The position numbers and the translations under genes are program-made. This document shows positions 34,465 to 44,029 of a stretch of DNA of 64,000 nt, piece after piece. Every line of letters starts with the position of its first letter. The stretch's first letter is position 1. Source of the stretch: Salipiger mangrovisoli (lineage in GTDB: Bacteria > Pseudomonadota > Alphaproteobacteria > Rhodobacterales > Rhodobacteraceae); assembly GCF_015223355.1 (NCBI RefSeq), contig NZ_JADFFK010000016.1, positions 80,595 through 144,594 of the forward strand. Reading direction: 5' to 3'. Under the pieces are notes generated by a model. That model worked only from the letters and a program-made list of their open reading frames with translations. It did no database searches and was not told the origin of the DNA.

Positions 34465-36687
34465 TCAGCCCTCGAGGCGGGTGAGATCGGCCACCTGGAT
34501 GCAAGTCTGGCGGATACGCGACAGCAAATTCAGGCGGTTACGGCGCACCACCTGGTTGTCCGAGTTCACCTGCACCGCCTCGAAGAAGGCATCGATCGGA
34601 GCGCGCAGCGCGGCCATAGCCGACATCGCGCTGGCAAAATCCTCGGCGGCCATCGCGGGCGCAATTTCGGCCTCGGCCCGGTCCAGCGCGGCGAACAGAG
34701 CCTTTTCCTCGTCCGTCTCGGCGAATTTGAGGTCGGCACCGAAGCTGTATTCGACGCCGTCCTTCTCCTCGGCCTGCGCCAGGATGTTGTTTGCGCGCTT
34801 GAAGCCTTGCACCAGATTGCCGCCGTCTTCGGTCGCGAGCGTCGCGCTCAGCGCCTTGGCGCGGGTCACCAGCAGCGCGAGGTCGTCGCGGTTCGGCATC
34901 GCAAGGCAGGCATCGATCACGTCGTGGCGGATGCCCTCGTCGCGCAGGAACACCTTGAGGCGGTCATGGATGAAGCCCAGAAGGTCGTCGCTCAGGTCAC
35001 CCGAGTGGTTCTCGACCTCGGCGATCCACTCCGGCGCGTCGCCCTCGACCTGGTCGATCACCGCGCGCACGGCCGCGCCGAAGACGCCATGATGGGCGAT
35101 CTCGCGCAGCACCGCGTCGCGCAGCGCTTCCTCGTGCTTGCCCTCGGGGTTGATCTTGTGGCGCAGCAGCTGCGCGTCAATCAGCCGGTCGAGGTGCAGG
35201 CGCAGCCCGTTGTTCAGCACGAGGCGGATCACGCCGAGCGCGGCGCGGCGCAGCGCGAAGGGATCCTTCGAGCCGGTGGGCTTCTCGTCGATGGCCCAGA
35301 AGCCGGTTAGCGTGTCGAGCTTGTCGGCCAGCGCCACGGCCACCGAAACCGGCGCGGTCGGCACGGCGTCGGACGGGCCGAGAGGCGAATAATGCTCCTG
35401 GCAGGCGGCGGCCACCTCGGACGGCAGGCCCGCGGCTTCGGCGTAGTAGCGGCCCATCAGGCCTTGCAGCTCGGGGAACTCGTAGACCATCTCGGACGAA
35501 AGGTCCGCCTTGGCCACCAGCGCGGCCTGCTCGGCCAGCGCGGCATCGGCACCCACCATGGGCGCGATCTCGCGCGCCAGCGCGGCGATGCGCTCGATGC
35601 GTGCCTTCTGGCTGCCCATCTTGTTGTGGAAGGTCACGTTGCCCAGACGGTCGGTCCAGGCGGTCAAACCCTCGGACTTGGCGACGCGCAGGTCATTCTC
35701 CCAGAAGAACTTGGCATCCGACAGGCGGGCGGCCAGCACCTTCTGGTTGCCCGCGAGGATCGTCGCGCCATCGTCGGCGGTCTCGACGTTCGCCACGGTG
35801 ACGAAACGCTCGATCCGGCCCGTCGAGGGGTTCTTCACCGAGAAGAATTTCTGGTGTTCCTTCATCGAGGTTTGCAGAACCTCCGGCGGCAGGGCCAGGA
35901 AGTCCTCGCCGATCTCGCCCATCAGCACCACCGGCCATTCCACCAGCCCGGCGACCTCGGCCAGCAACCCGCGATCGTCCACCACCTCGAGACCCGAGGC
36001 AAAGGCGCGGTTGGTTGCGTCATGCCAGATGGTGTCGGCGCGCTCGGCGGGGCTGAGCACCACCTTGGCGCGCTTCAGCTTGGCCTCGTAGTCGTCGAAG
36101 GACGTCACGTCGAAGGCCGCGCCGCCCATGAAGCGGTGCCCGCGCGTGCTCTTGCCCGCGACAATGCCGTCGATCTCCAGCGGCACCACCTCGGCGCCCT
36201 GCTCGTCGGTGAGCAGGCAGATGATCGAATGCAGCGGACGCACCCAGCGCAGGCTGCCCGCGCCCCAGCGCATCGACTTCGGCCAGGGGAAATTGCGAAC
36301 GGTCTTTTCCAGCACCTCGGCGACGATCCCGGCAGCCGGACGGCCGGGCTTCTCGATGATCGCGAAAAGCACCTTGCCCTTCTTGTCCTCGCGCTCCTCG
36401 CACTGCTCACGGGTCACCCCGGCGCCGCGCAGGAAGCCCTCGATCGCCTTCTCGGGTGCGTCGGTCTTCGGGCCCCGGCGCTCTTCACGGGTGGCGGGCG
36501 AGGCGGCCAGCAGACCCTGCACGGTCAGCGTCAGGCGGCGCGGCGTCGAGAAGGCGGCGGCACCCGCATAGGTCAGACCGGCCTCGACCAGACCGTCGGT
36601 GACGAGCTTCTTCAGGTCCTCGGCCGCACGCGTTTGCATCCGGGCCGGGATTTCTTCGGAAAAGAGTTCGATCAGCAGGTCGGGCAT
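34465..36687 (-). CDS. glyS: Glycine--tRNA ligase beta subunit
   Basis: Beta subunit (740 aa) of bacterial alpha2beta2 glycyl-tRNA synthetase, which binds tRNA-Gly and assists catalysis by the alpha subunit. Begins [18 protein letters not shown], the typical opening; [40 protein letters not shown], and [25 protein letters not shown]-type text (here [18 protein letters not shown]) identify it. The C-terminal anticodon-binding helical domain is present. glyQ is not in the window, although glyQ and glyS are usually close; they are separated here by the following large gene or further. Confidence 0.95.
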   Translation of the reverse strand: [740 protein letters not shown]

Positions 36688-36780
36688 GGTCTCACCAAAG
36701 CAAAGTTCGGATGCGGGGATAGACCCGTAAGGCGCTGGCGTCCAGCCGTTTGCGGGAATGTTGAGAGATGTCCGCGCAGA

Positions 36781-39534
36781 TCAGCTGCGCGGCATCTTCA
36801 GCACGACGTTGCGGCCGCTCTTCACATACCGCAGCTCATCGTCGGAGATGGCGGCGATGCGCCCGCCGTCGATGTTGTCGCCGACCTGCACTTTCTGGTA
36901 CTTGCCGGATGGAAGACGCACCAGCGCGCGGCGGCTGCTGTCCTTGCCGTAGATGCCGATAAGGCTGATTTCGCGCAGGTCGATCTGGTTGCTGAGCGTC
37001 GCGCTTTTCGCCACGCTGGCGTTCTGCGGGATGCTCGGGCCGGGGGCGAGCGCAACGGGCGCGGAACTCGTCACCGCGGGCGTGTTCGAGGCCTGCTTGA
37101 CCGCTTCCTGCACGATCGCCTCCATGCTGCGCGGGCGCGGCAGAGGGGTGAGCGAGGCACCGATGGCCTGATCGGTGACCGGAAGGTCAAGCGCAAGCGC
37201 CTCTTCCTGGGCCGTCAGCGGGCGCATCTGCGGGCGCATCGCCTCGAGCTCCGCCAGCGACACGCCGCCCAGCACCGCGCGCTCGGTCTGCTCGATGAGA
37301 TCGCCCGGACGGCCGCGCGGACGGAAATCGGCGAGGCCGGGCTCCTCGGCCGGGACCGTGCTTTCAGGCTCGGCGGTCTGCGCGGAGGGATCTGCCGTTT
37401 CGTCTGTGCTGTCGGTCTCTGCTTCGGCAGCCGGCGGTACGTCCGGGGACACCTCGGGTTCGGGGGTCGCCGCGGGAGCGGGATCGCGCAGAGGCGGGAC
37501 CTGTGGCGGCAGGCCGGTGAAGATTCGCACGCCGTCCGGCGAGACATTGCCCTCGGGCGTGGCCTTCACGAGACCGCGCGCATCGAGGTCGAAGCGCACG
37601 CCGGGACCCGGCGGCAGGCGCACTGGTTCGAGCGTGATGTCCTCGCGCGGGCCGGCATCGAGGTCGGGCAGGGCGACCGCATCGAACTGCTGCACCTCGG
37701 GATCGATCGAGGCAACATAGACGTCTTCCGCGCTGGTCTGCGGCGGGCGCGCGGGCGCGCTCGGCGCGCGCTGCCAGATGCCGCTGACCGCATAGGCCGT
37801 CGCGGCCTCGTCGGCGCTCATGCTGATCCGCCCGCTGGGCTGCGGTGCGGGCATGTCTTCGAAGCCCTCGCTGGCGGGCGGCGGCAGGTCGAGCGCGGCA
37901 AGCTCGCCGTCTGCCCCTTCCTCGTCGAATTCCTCTTCCGGGGCCGGGATGGCTTCGGCACTGTCTTCGGTTGTGTCGAGTGCCACGTTCTCGGTCGGCG
38001 CCGGGGCGAAGAGCCGCGAGATCTGGTCGCCGAGGAAGACCGAGGAAAAGGCTGCGACCGCGGCGAGGAAGAGCAGCAGCAGCACGGTGAGGATGAGGCC
38101 CAGGAAGCGCGGCTTGCCGCCGACCACCTTCTGCCCTTCACGGGCGCCGAAGACGGTCAGCCGCTCGCGCTCTTCCTCGGGGGTCAGGGAGCTGGCACCG
38201 CGGCCCGCCTCCTGGCGCAGCGCCGCGACACGCGACGGCCCGGAAACCGGTGCGCTGCCAGCGGGGTCCAGCGGATGCGAGACCGGTGGGCGCGGGGTGA
38301 CCTGCTTGATCCCCTGGGTGGTCGCGGAACCGGTTGCCGGCTCGGGCGGCATGCGGACTGGCGCCTTCTCGGAGCGCGCCGGGGGCTCCGCGTCTTCGCG
38401 GCGTTTCGCGAAACCGAAGGGACGTCGCTTCGCTGCCTGGGGTTCCGGGGCGGAGCTTGCGGCATCGCTGGAGCCTTCCGCCACCGGTGGCAGTGACGTT
38501 GAAGGCGCCGTGTCGCGGCCCATGCTGAGGCGCGGCGCGGCGGCAGGTGCCGCGGGCGCGGGCGCGCGGCTGGCGCGGATGCTGCTGAAGCTTGGCGCGG
38601 TGGGGTGATCGGTTGGCGCGCTCACTGTGGGCGGTACCGGCACCGGCTCCGGCGCTTCGGGGAAGCGGGACGCCGCGACGGGAGGCTGGACAGGCGGCTG
38701 GAGGGGCGGCTGGACAGGGGATTGGACGGGTGGTGAAACGGGCGCAGCGGCCTCGGAGGATGTGCCGAGATCGGGACTGGGTTGCGCAGGCGTCTCGGCA
38801 GGCAGATCGGGCGCAGCCTCCGGCTTCGGTGGGCTTTCGCGGGAAGGCTCCGGCGGAGGTGCCCGGCGGTCTGCGGGCACGCTTGCGGCGATGCCCAGGG
38901 GGTCCGCATCCGCGGATACATCGGCGCTCGGCGTCTCCGCTTTCGGTGCGGCGGGCTCGGTGGCGGCGGGGAGCGGCGCGGGATCGGAGACAGATGCAGC
39001 GGGCCGGTCCGCGACCGCGTCGGGCTCCAGCAGGGTCACCTTGCCGGGGCGCTCGGGCTGCGGACCCTGCCAGCTTTCGGCTGGCCCGAAATAGGCTGTG
39101 CCGCGGAAGGTGCCCGATGGCGGAATGGCGGCGAAATAGACCGGCTCGAAGCCGCGCTCGCGCAGGTAGGATTCGGCTTCTTCCAGCGACTCGCGCGCCA
39201 CGGCCGCCCCGAGAAGCGTGGTGCCGGACAGCGACCAGTCGAGGACGAGGTCGCGCACCGGGTAAGGGGTCGCCCCGTCCAGCGCCGCTTCCAGCGCGGC
39301 CCGTCGTTCGCTTTCCGAGCCCGGATCGGGCAGCTCAATGTAGCGCACCTGATCATTGGGCAGGAAGAGCGCCACCTGCGCGCCGGAGCTGTCCTCGGCA
39401 AGCGCAGTTTCGCGGATCGCGTCGAAGCCATCGGCGGACAGGTCGGCCTCGGCCAGCGGAAGCCAGCCGCTGGCCTTGCGGCGCAGCAGGGTAAGCCCAT
39501 CGGATGAAAGCGAAAGCGCGAAATCTGGTGTCAT
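36781..39534 (-). CDS. Large single-span membrane protein with GspL/PilM-like N-terminus and PilP-like C-terminus
   Basis: A 917 aa protein with four visible parts. (1) Residues about 1-165 look like the cytoplasmic actin-like domain of PilM/GspL: LFLPNDQVRYIELPDPG, AALDGATPYPVRDLVLDWSL, ESLEEAESYLRERGFEP. (2) A long disordered stretch (about 170-470) rich in proline, alanine and acidic residues with many PPVQ-type repeats. (3) One membrane helix LGLILTVLLLLFLAAVAAF near 476. (4) A periplasmic part with further disorder, ending in about 60 residues, ISLIGIYGKDSSRRALV to the C-terminus, resembling the PilP/GspC homology region. No secretion or pilus genes lie nearby. Function unknown; automated calls of initiation factor 2 for such proteins reflect low-complexity sequence only. 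Confidence 0.7.
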   Translation of the reverse strand: MTPDFALSLSSDGLTLLRRKASGWLPLAEADLSADGFDAIRETALAEDSSGAQVALFLPNDQVRYIELPDPGSESERRAALEAALDGATPYPVRDLVLDWSLSGTTLLGAAVARESLEEAESYLRERGFEPVYFAAIPPSGTFRGTAYFGPAESWQGPQPERPGKVTLLEPDAVADRPAASVSDPAPLPAATEPAAPKAETPSADVSADADPLGIAASVPADRRAPPPEPSRESPPKPEAAPDLPAETPAQPSPDLGTSSEAAAPVSPPVQSPVQPPLQPPVQPPVAASRFPEAPEPVPVPPTVSAPTDHPTAPSFSSIRASRAPAPAAPAAAPRLSMGRDTAPSTSLPPVAEGSSDAASSAPEPQAAKRRPFGFAKRREDAEPPARSEKAPVRMPPEPATGSATTQGIKQVTPRPPVSHPLDPAGSAPVSGPSRVAALRQEAGRGASSLTPEEERERLTVFGAREGQKVVGGKPRFLGLILTVLLLLFLAAVAAFSSVFLGDQISRLFAPAPTENVALDTTEDSAEAIPAPEEEFDEEGADGELAALDLPPPASEGFEDMPAPQPSGRISMSADEAATAYAVSGIWQRAPSAPARPPQTSAEDVYVASIDPEVQQFDAVALPDLDAGPREDITLEPVRLPPGPGVRFDLDARGLVKATPEGNVSPDGVRIFTGLPPQVPPLRDPAPAATPEPEVSPDVPPAAEAETDSTDETADPSAQTAEPESTVPAEEPGLADFRPRGRPGDLIEQTERAVLGGVSLAELEAMRPQMRPLTAQEEALALDLPVTDQAIGASLTPLPRPRSMEAIVQEAVKQASNTPAVTSSAPVALAPGPSIPQNASVAKSATLSNQIDLREISLIGIYGKDSSRRALVRLPSGKYQKVQVGDNIDGGRIAAISDDELRYVKSGRNVVLKMPRS

Positions 39535-39699
39535 GCGCGGTCTCTAGCACTGCTCGTGGAGCTATGGGAGTCTCCGGCTCCCTCGGCGCAGCCTACAGCA
39601 GGAGTCTGCTCAGCGGAAGAACCGGGGACGCCCGCCCCTTGTCGTTTGCCCGCTCCCTACCGACATTGTGAGCGGAAAGCCAAGCCAAAGGATGTGCTT

Positions 39700-40425
39700 A
39701 TGACCAGTATTCCCCGCCGCGCCGCCCTGATGGCCGCCACCTGCCTCGCGCTCAGTGCTTCGGTGATGGCCCCGGCGATGGCCGCCGCACAGGACGCGCC
39801 GCTGCCGCGCATCACCGTGACCGGCGAAGGCGAGATCGCCACGGTGCCCGACATGGCCACGGTCTCGCTCGGCATCACGGCCGAGAATCCCGAGGCGGGC
39901 GCCGCGATGGATGAGGCTTCGCGAGTGGCCGAGGCGCTGCTGGCGCGGCTCGATGAGCTCGGCATCGCGGCGACCGACCGGCAAAGCTCGGACATCTCGC
40001 TGCGGCCGGTCTGGTCGAACGGCGATGATGGCACCACGCGCGGCATCACCGGCTTCGAGGCGGGCAATCAGCTGACCGTCCGGGTGCGCGATCTCGACCG
40101 GCTGGGCGAGGTGCTCGGCGCGGTGCTGGACGATGGCGCGAACCAGCTCTCGGGCCTGACCTTCGGCCTTCAGGAGCCCAAGCCGGTGATGGAGGACGCG
40201 CGCCGCGCCGCGGTCGCAGATGCGATGGACAAGGCCCGCGTGCTGGCCGAGGCCGCCGGGGTGACGCTCGGCCCGGTGATCTCGATCGCCGAGGCGGGCG
40301 GCGGCTTTGCCCCGGCTCCGATGATGGAGATGGCGCGCGGGGCCAAAGTCCCGGTTGCGGCGGGTGAAACGGTGGTGAGCACGCAGGTCACCATGGTGTT
40401 CGAACTGGGCGGTGCCGCGGAATAA
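39700..40425 (+). CDS. SIMPL domain (DUF541) exported protein
   Basis: A 241 aa periplasmic protein with a signal peptide (MTSIPRRAALMAATCLALSA, cleaved near AAAQ). The SIMPL/DUF541 domain fills the rest: RITVTGEGEIATVPDMATVSLGI at the start, LRPVWSNGDDGTTRGITGFEA in the middle and VVSTQVTMVFEL at the end. The family (E. coli YggE) protects against oxidative stress by an unknown mechanism. ATG preceded by AAAGGA. Divergent from the large GspL-like gene. Confidence 0.9.
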   Translation: MTSIPRRAALMAATCLALSASVMAPAMAAAQDAPLPRITVTGEGEIATVPDMATVSLGITAENPEAGAAMDEASRVAEALLARLDELGIAATDRQSSDISLRPVWSNGDDGTTRGITGFEAGNQLTVRVRDLDRLGEVLGAVLDDGANQLSGLTFGLQEPKPVMEDARRAAVADAMDKARVLAEAAGVTLGPVISIAEAGGGFAPAPMMEMARGAKVPVAAGETVVSTQVTMVFELGGAAE

Positions 40426-40787
40426 GGCGCGCAGTTCAAGCGCTTCCACGGCGGCGGCTCTGCCGTATTGCGGGGGCCCGCCGTGGGCCATCTTCGGGCA
40501 CCGGCGTGATCGCACTCGGTGCCGCGCAGCCCGGAAACCCGAGGTCCCGCGGGCGGACCGGCGGCAGGCTTCGGCCCCGCCGGTACCGGCGGGGCTCGAG
40601 GTGCCGAGCACGCCGGACGTGGTGCGCGGCTTGTCTCGCACGCGTTGAGAGCCGCCGTGTCGTCCCGCACAAGCGACGGGCGCGGCTCACTCCCGAGGGG
40701 ATGCTCCGGGGCCAGGCCCTTGCGGCGCACGGGCAGGCCTTCCCTGCGGAAGCGCGGCCAAGGTGCAACCCTGCTCGGCGTTCGGGA
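40426..40787. other. Convergent gap between SIMPL and BNR genes
   Basis: 362 bases between two 3' ends, very GC-rich. I see no tail of the hairpin-element family, no T-tract terminator and no credible gene. Confidence 0.5.
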
Positions 40788-41933
40788 TCAGCGTCGGGGC
40801 ATGACTTCGACGCAGAGCACCGTCGGCAGGTGGCGGGTCAATTCGGTCCAGCTGTCGCCCTCGTCGAAGGAGCCGAAGACGGAGCCTGAATTGGTGCCGA
40901 AGAACACGCCCGCAGGCTCGGCGGCATCCACCGCCATGGCCTGACGCAGCACGGTGAAGAAGCACCCTTTCTGCGGCAGCCCCTCGCGGCATGCGTGCCA
41001 GCTTTCCCCGCCATCGCGCGAGCGCCAGACGGCGGCCTGCGCGTCCGGGGGATAGCGCCCGTCCATGTCGCTGTTGAGTGGCAGGGTCCAGATCGTGTCG
41101 GGGTCGCGCGGATGCACGCCGATGGGAAAGCCGAAGGTCGAGGGCAGCCCCTCGGTGATCTCGTCCCAGCTGCGGCCGCCGTCGCGCGACCGGTACACAC
41201 CGTGGTGATTCTGCTGGTAGAGCAGGTCGGGCGCGCCAGCGGCGCGCCCCATATTGTGCACGCAATGGCCGGTCTCGTGGCCATCGCCCGCCGCGGGATG
41301 CGTGCTGGGCTTTGCCGGGGCGTTGGAGCGGCGGTTGCGGCGGTCCCAGGTCTCGCCGCCGTCCTCGGTGGCGAAAACCCCCGCCGCAGAGATCGCGAGC
41401 CACATGCGGTTCGGGTCAGCCGGGTCGGTGACGATCGTGTGCAGCGTCAGCCCCGCCGCGCCGGGGGTCCATTCGTCGGAGGACGGGTGATTGCGCAGGC
41501 TTTCGATCTCGGCCCATGTCTCGCCGCCGTCCTTGCTGGCGTAAAGCGCGGCGGGCTTGCCCCCCGCATAGAGCGTGTCGCCGGCGGGCTTCAGCGACCA
41601 CAGCGCCTGCAACTGGCCGGTAAAGGGGGCAGGGCCAGAGGGTTTTACCCCGAGTGATGCGGCAAGATCGGGATCGCTCGCCATCCAGTCGTCCATCTGT
41701 CCTGCGGCGAGTTTCGACAGTTCCCAGCCCCTGCCGTTCCTGCGCCAGACCCCTGCGCCGAACCACTCGTTCCCGCCCGCAGCCCAGATGGTTCCGGTTG
41801 CCGCGTCGCCGGCCATGTGGTTGATCGGCCAGCCGTTGCAGAACGGCCCGTCGGCGGTCCAGCCGTCGTCGCCCTTGGTGAGCAGGAAGGCCCCCTTCGT
41901 GGTGCCGACAAGAAGCGTGGGTGCGGTGCTCAT
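40788..41933 (-). CDS. BNR/sialidase-like repeat protein (WD40/YVTN-type glycosyl hydrolase fold)
   Basis: A 381 aa beta-propeller protein with at least five Asp-box repeats: SKDGGETWAEI, TEDGGETWDRR, SRDGGRSWDEI, SRDGGESWHAC and FDEGDSWTEL. Such repeats are structural and occur in sialidases and in VPS10/photosystem HCF136-like proteins; catalytic residues of true sialidases (arginine triad) are not evident. There is no signal peptide, so it appears cytosolic. GGGAGGAGG precedes the ATG. Function unknown beyond the fold. Confidence 0.85.
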   Translation of the reverse strand: MSTAPTLLVGTTKGAFLLTKGDDGWTADGPFCNGWPINHMAGDAATGTIWAAGGNEWFGAGVWRRNGRGWELSKLAAGQMDDWMASDPDLAASLGVKPSGPAPFTGQLQALWSLKPAGDTLYAGGKPAALYASKDGGETWAEIESLRNHPSSDEWTPGAAGLTLHTIVTDPADPNRMWLAISAAGVFATEDGGETWDRRNRRSNAPAKPSTHPAAGDGHETGHCVHNMGRAAGAPDLLYQQNHHGVYRSRDGGRSWDEITEGLPSTFGFPIGVHPRDPDTIWTLPLNSDMDGRYPPDAQAAVWRSRDGGESWHACREGLPQKGCFFTVLRQAMAVDAAEPAGVFFGTNSGSVFGSFDEGDSWTELTRHLPTVLCVEVMPRR

Positions 41934-42035
41934 GGGACCTCCTCCCTCATATGTGTTGATATCAACCTAACATGAGTCTGTGACACGCAAGAAGAGCCTT
42001 GTAGGGAGGGCGCGGGATTTCGCGCGGCGGCGGCG

Positions 42036-43037
42036 TCAGCGCATCCAGAGGCCAGCGCGTTTCAACGGGTTGCGGATGCCCTGTTCCCGCCGGGGCAGGT
42101 CGTCCTGGTCGAACATCTCGCGCACCTTTGCGCCGCGGCCCTGGTAAATGTAGCGCAGGAAGGGCTCATGTTCCTTGAGCAGTTTCTTGACGCGGTTGGG
42201 CGCGGCAATGGCCTCGAGGAAAGCGATGCGCGAGTCGTTCTCACGGACGTAGAACAGGGGCATGGCGCGGTAGTGGCAGCTGTGCGAGCCGTCGAGCAGC
42301 CCGTCGGGCAGCATGCGCCGACCGCCGCCGAAACTGTGGATCACCAGCGGCAGCGCCACCTGATCAAGCCATGGATCGAGGCTCTGGCAGACAAGCTCTG
42401 GGGGCGGGTCGTCGCGGATCGTCAGGGCGTAGTCGCGGAAACGGCGACCGAAGCGGTGCGGGCACTGATAGAAGAAGAAGCCCGCGTTGAAGTAGAGGTA
42501 GCGCTGCCAGTACTCGTCCGGCCAGCCAAGATCGAGCGAGCTGTCGAAGTCGAGCCCGAAACGGTCGTAGAGCGATTTCCAGATCTGCGCGTAGCCGGGG
42601 CCGTAGAGTTCGATCTTCGGCCAGGTGTCCTCGCGCATCATCGAGGCCGTGGGGCGGGTGAAGTCGAACGGGATCTCGGACAGGTCGCCGGTGATCAGCG
42701 TATCGGTGTCGAAAAAGATGAACGGCTCGTCCTCGGGCAGGGCGAAAAGCGCTTCGATCTTGTTGCCATAGGGGTAGGCCTGCCCGAAGTGGCGACATTC
42801 GAACGGCACGATGGTCGCACCGAGATCGCGCAATATATCTCGCGGCTCCGCCCCCATGCGCGGATCGCCCTGCCAGAGCGGACCGGGCTGCGGCTCGGCA
42901 ACGAAGAGCCGGACGCGGCCCTCCGGGGTGACGGCACCGAGCGAAAGGGCAAACAGCACGGCCTCGTATTGAAGCCGCCCGGCCTGTCCGACAATGAGGA
43001 TATTCGGCGGGGCGTTTCCCGCGGTCTTGCCTGCCAT
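42036..43037 (-). CDS. Putative glycosyltransferase-like protein (GT-A type)
   Basis: A 333 aa soluble protein. The N-terminus NILIVGQAGRLQYEAVLF looks like a nucleotide-sugar fold, and FFDTDTLITGDLSEIPFDF near residue 107-125 contains a D-x-D motif (DTD) typical of metal-dependent glycosyltransferases. Later segments include YLYFNAGFFFYQCPHRFG (acceptor-side) and VIHSFGGGRRM. Similar proteins in Rhodobacteraceae are mostly annotated hypothetical. No polysaccharide genes lie nearby. Confidence in glycosyltransferase function is moderate; the DxD and layout are the support. Confidence 0.7.
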   Translation of the reverse strand: MAGKTAGNAPPNILIVGQAGRLQYEAVLFALSLGAVTPEGRVRLFVAEPQPGPLWQGDPRMGAEPRDILRDLGATIVPFECRHFGQAYPYGNKIEALFALPEDEPFIFFDTDTLITGDLSEIPFDFTRPTASMMREDTWPKIELYGPGYAQIWKSLYDRFGLDFDSSLDLGWPDEYWQRYLYFNAGFFFYQCPHRFGRRFRDYALTIRDDPPPELVCQSLDPWLDQVALPLVIHSFGGGRRMLPDGLLDGSHSCHYRAMPLFYVRENDSRIAFLEAIAAPNRVKKLLKEHEPFLRYIYQGRGAKVREMFDQDDLPRREQGIRNPLKRAGLWMR

Positions 43038-43182
43038 CCTGCCCGGCCCTTGTCTGCCGTTTCTTCATGTTGGCAGGACTATAGGCGGGACGGTCAGAGC
43101 CGGGAAGCGGGCGGCGTCGCGACGCCGCCGCAATGTGGCATCGGGAGCAGGTGACCTGTCGGTCGCGCTCCCGATGCGGAAC

Positions 43183-43875
43183 TCAGAGGGTGATCGCCAT
43201 CAGCACCTCAGGCTCGATCACCTGCACGCCGGGCAGCCCCTCGGCGAGTTTGGCGGCTGACTGCTCAAGTGCGGGGAAAGTGCGGTAGTGGCCGGGGATC
43301 ACCGTGTCGAAGTCGAAGTAGGTCTTCGACGCCCAGGCCGCCTGCGCCATGTCCATGGTGTAGTAGCCGCCGCAGCTCAGGATGCCGATGTCCGGTTTGT
43401 AGTACTGCCCGATCCACGCCATGTCGGCCATGATGGCGGTGTCGCCCGAGAAGTAGATGGTCTTGCCTTCGCCCTTGATGATGAAGCCGGTTTCCATGCC
43501 CGCGTATTTGGGACCCTCGTCGGTGGGCAGCGAAGAGCTGTGCGAGGCCGGGACCATGCTGACGGTGACATTGCCGAAGGAAATGGTGCCGCCCTTGTTG
43601 AAGGCATGGCCCTCGACCGCGCCCTTGCCGTGCAACTGGCCGGCCAGTTCGACCATGCCCGAGACCGGCGCCTTGGTGCGCTGCGAGACCTCGACGGCAT
43701 TGGTGGTGTGGTCGAAATGGCCGTGGGTTATGAGGATCTGCGTTGCCCCGTCCAGGGCCTCGTCGGTGCGGTCCTCGGGAAAGACCGGGTTGCCGAAGAC
43801 CCAGGGGTCGATCAGCAGGACCTGGTCTTCGATCTCGATGCGGAACGAGCCGTGTCCGAGCCAGATGATGTTCAT
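43183..43875 (-). CDS. Metal-dependent hydrolase, UPF0173/metallo-beta-lactamase fold
   Basis: A 230 aa cytosolic protein. MNIIWLGHGSFRIEIEDQVLLIDPW is the UPF0173 opening, THGHFDHTTNAVEV (about residues 49-62) the HxHxDH zinc motif, and later VSMVPASHSSS, YFSGDTAIMADMAWIGQYY and ILSCGGYYTMD supply further ligands. Biological substrate of the family is unknown. It stands alone with tandem hairpins upstream that belong to the neighbouring aldehyde dehydrogenase. Confidence 0.93.
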   Translation of the reverse strand: MNIIWLGHGSFRIEIEDQVLLIDPWVFGNPVFPEDRTDEALDGATQILITHGHFDHTTNAVEVSQRTKAPVSGMVELAGQLHGKGAVEGHAFNKGGTISFGNVTVSMVPASHSSSLPTDEGPKYAGMETGFIIKGEGKTIYFSGDTAIMADMAWIGQYYKPDIGILSCGGYYTMDMAQAAWASKTYFDFDTVIPGHYRTFPALEQSAAKLAEGLPGVQVIEPEVLMAITL

Positions 43876-43994
43876 GGGAGTGCCTCCTGAGCGGTGTCAG
43901 TCTTGAGTTGGGGCGGAGGGTAGCACGCAAAAAATGACGGGCAAGCGAAGGCTTGGCGCAAAGGGTGCCGGAGGGCGCGGGCCCTGAAAGGGAA

Positions 43995-44026
43995 CTGCCG
44001 ACCAGGCGGGAGGGCCTGGCCGGCAG
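43995..44026 (-). terminator. Hairpin downstream of the aldehyde dehydrogenase (distal)
   Basis: Stem CTGCCGACCAGGC / GCCTGGCCGGCAG, 13 pairs with one A/C mismatch and a six-base loop. No T-tract. Tandem with the next hairpin. Confidence 0.55.
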
Positions 44027-44029
44027 ACC

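Noticed and set aside
35392..38496. A very long plus-strand open frame (over 1000 codons) across glyS and the GspL-like gene
   Set aside because: It is antisense to two supported genes, has no ribosome binding site, and its composition (Gly/Arg/His-rich) is typical of a GC-rich shadow frame.
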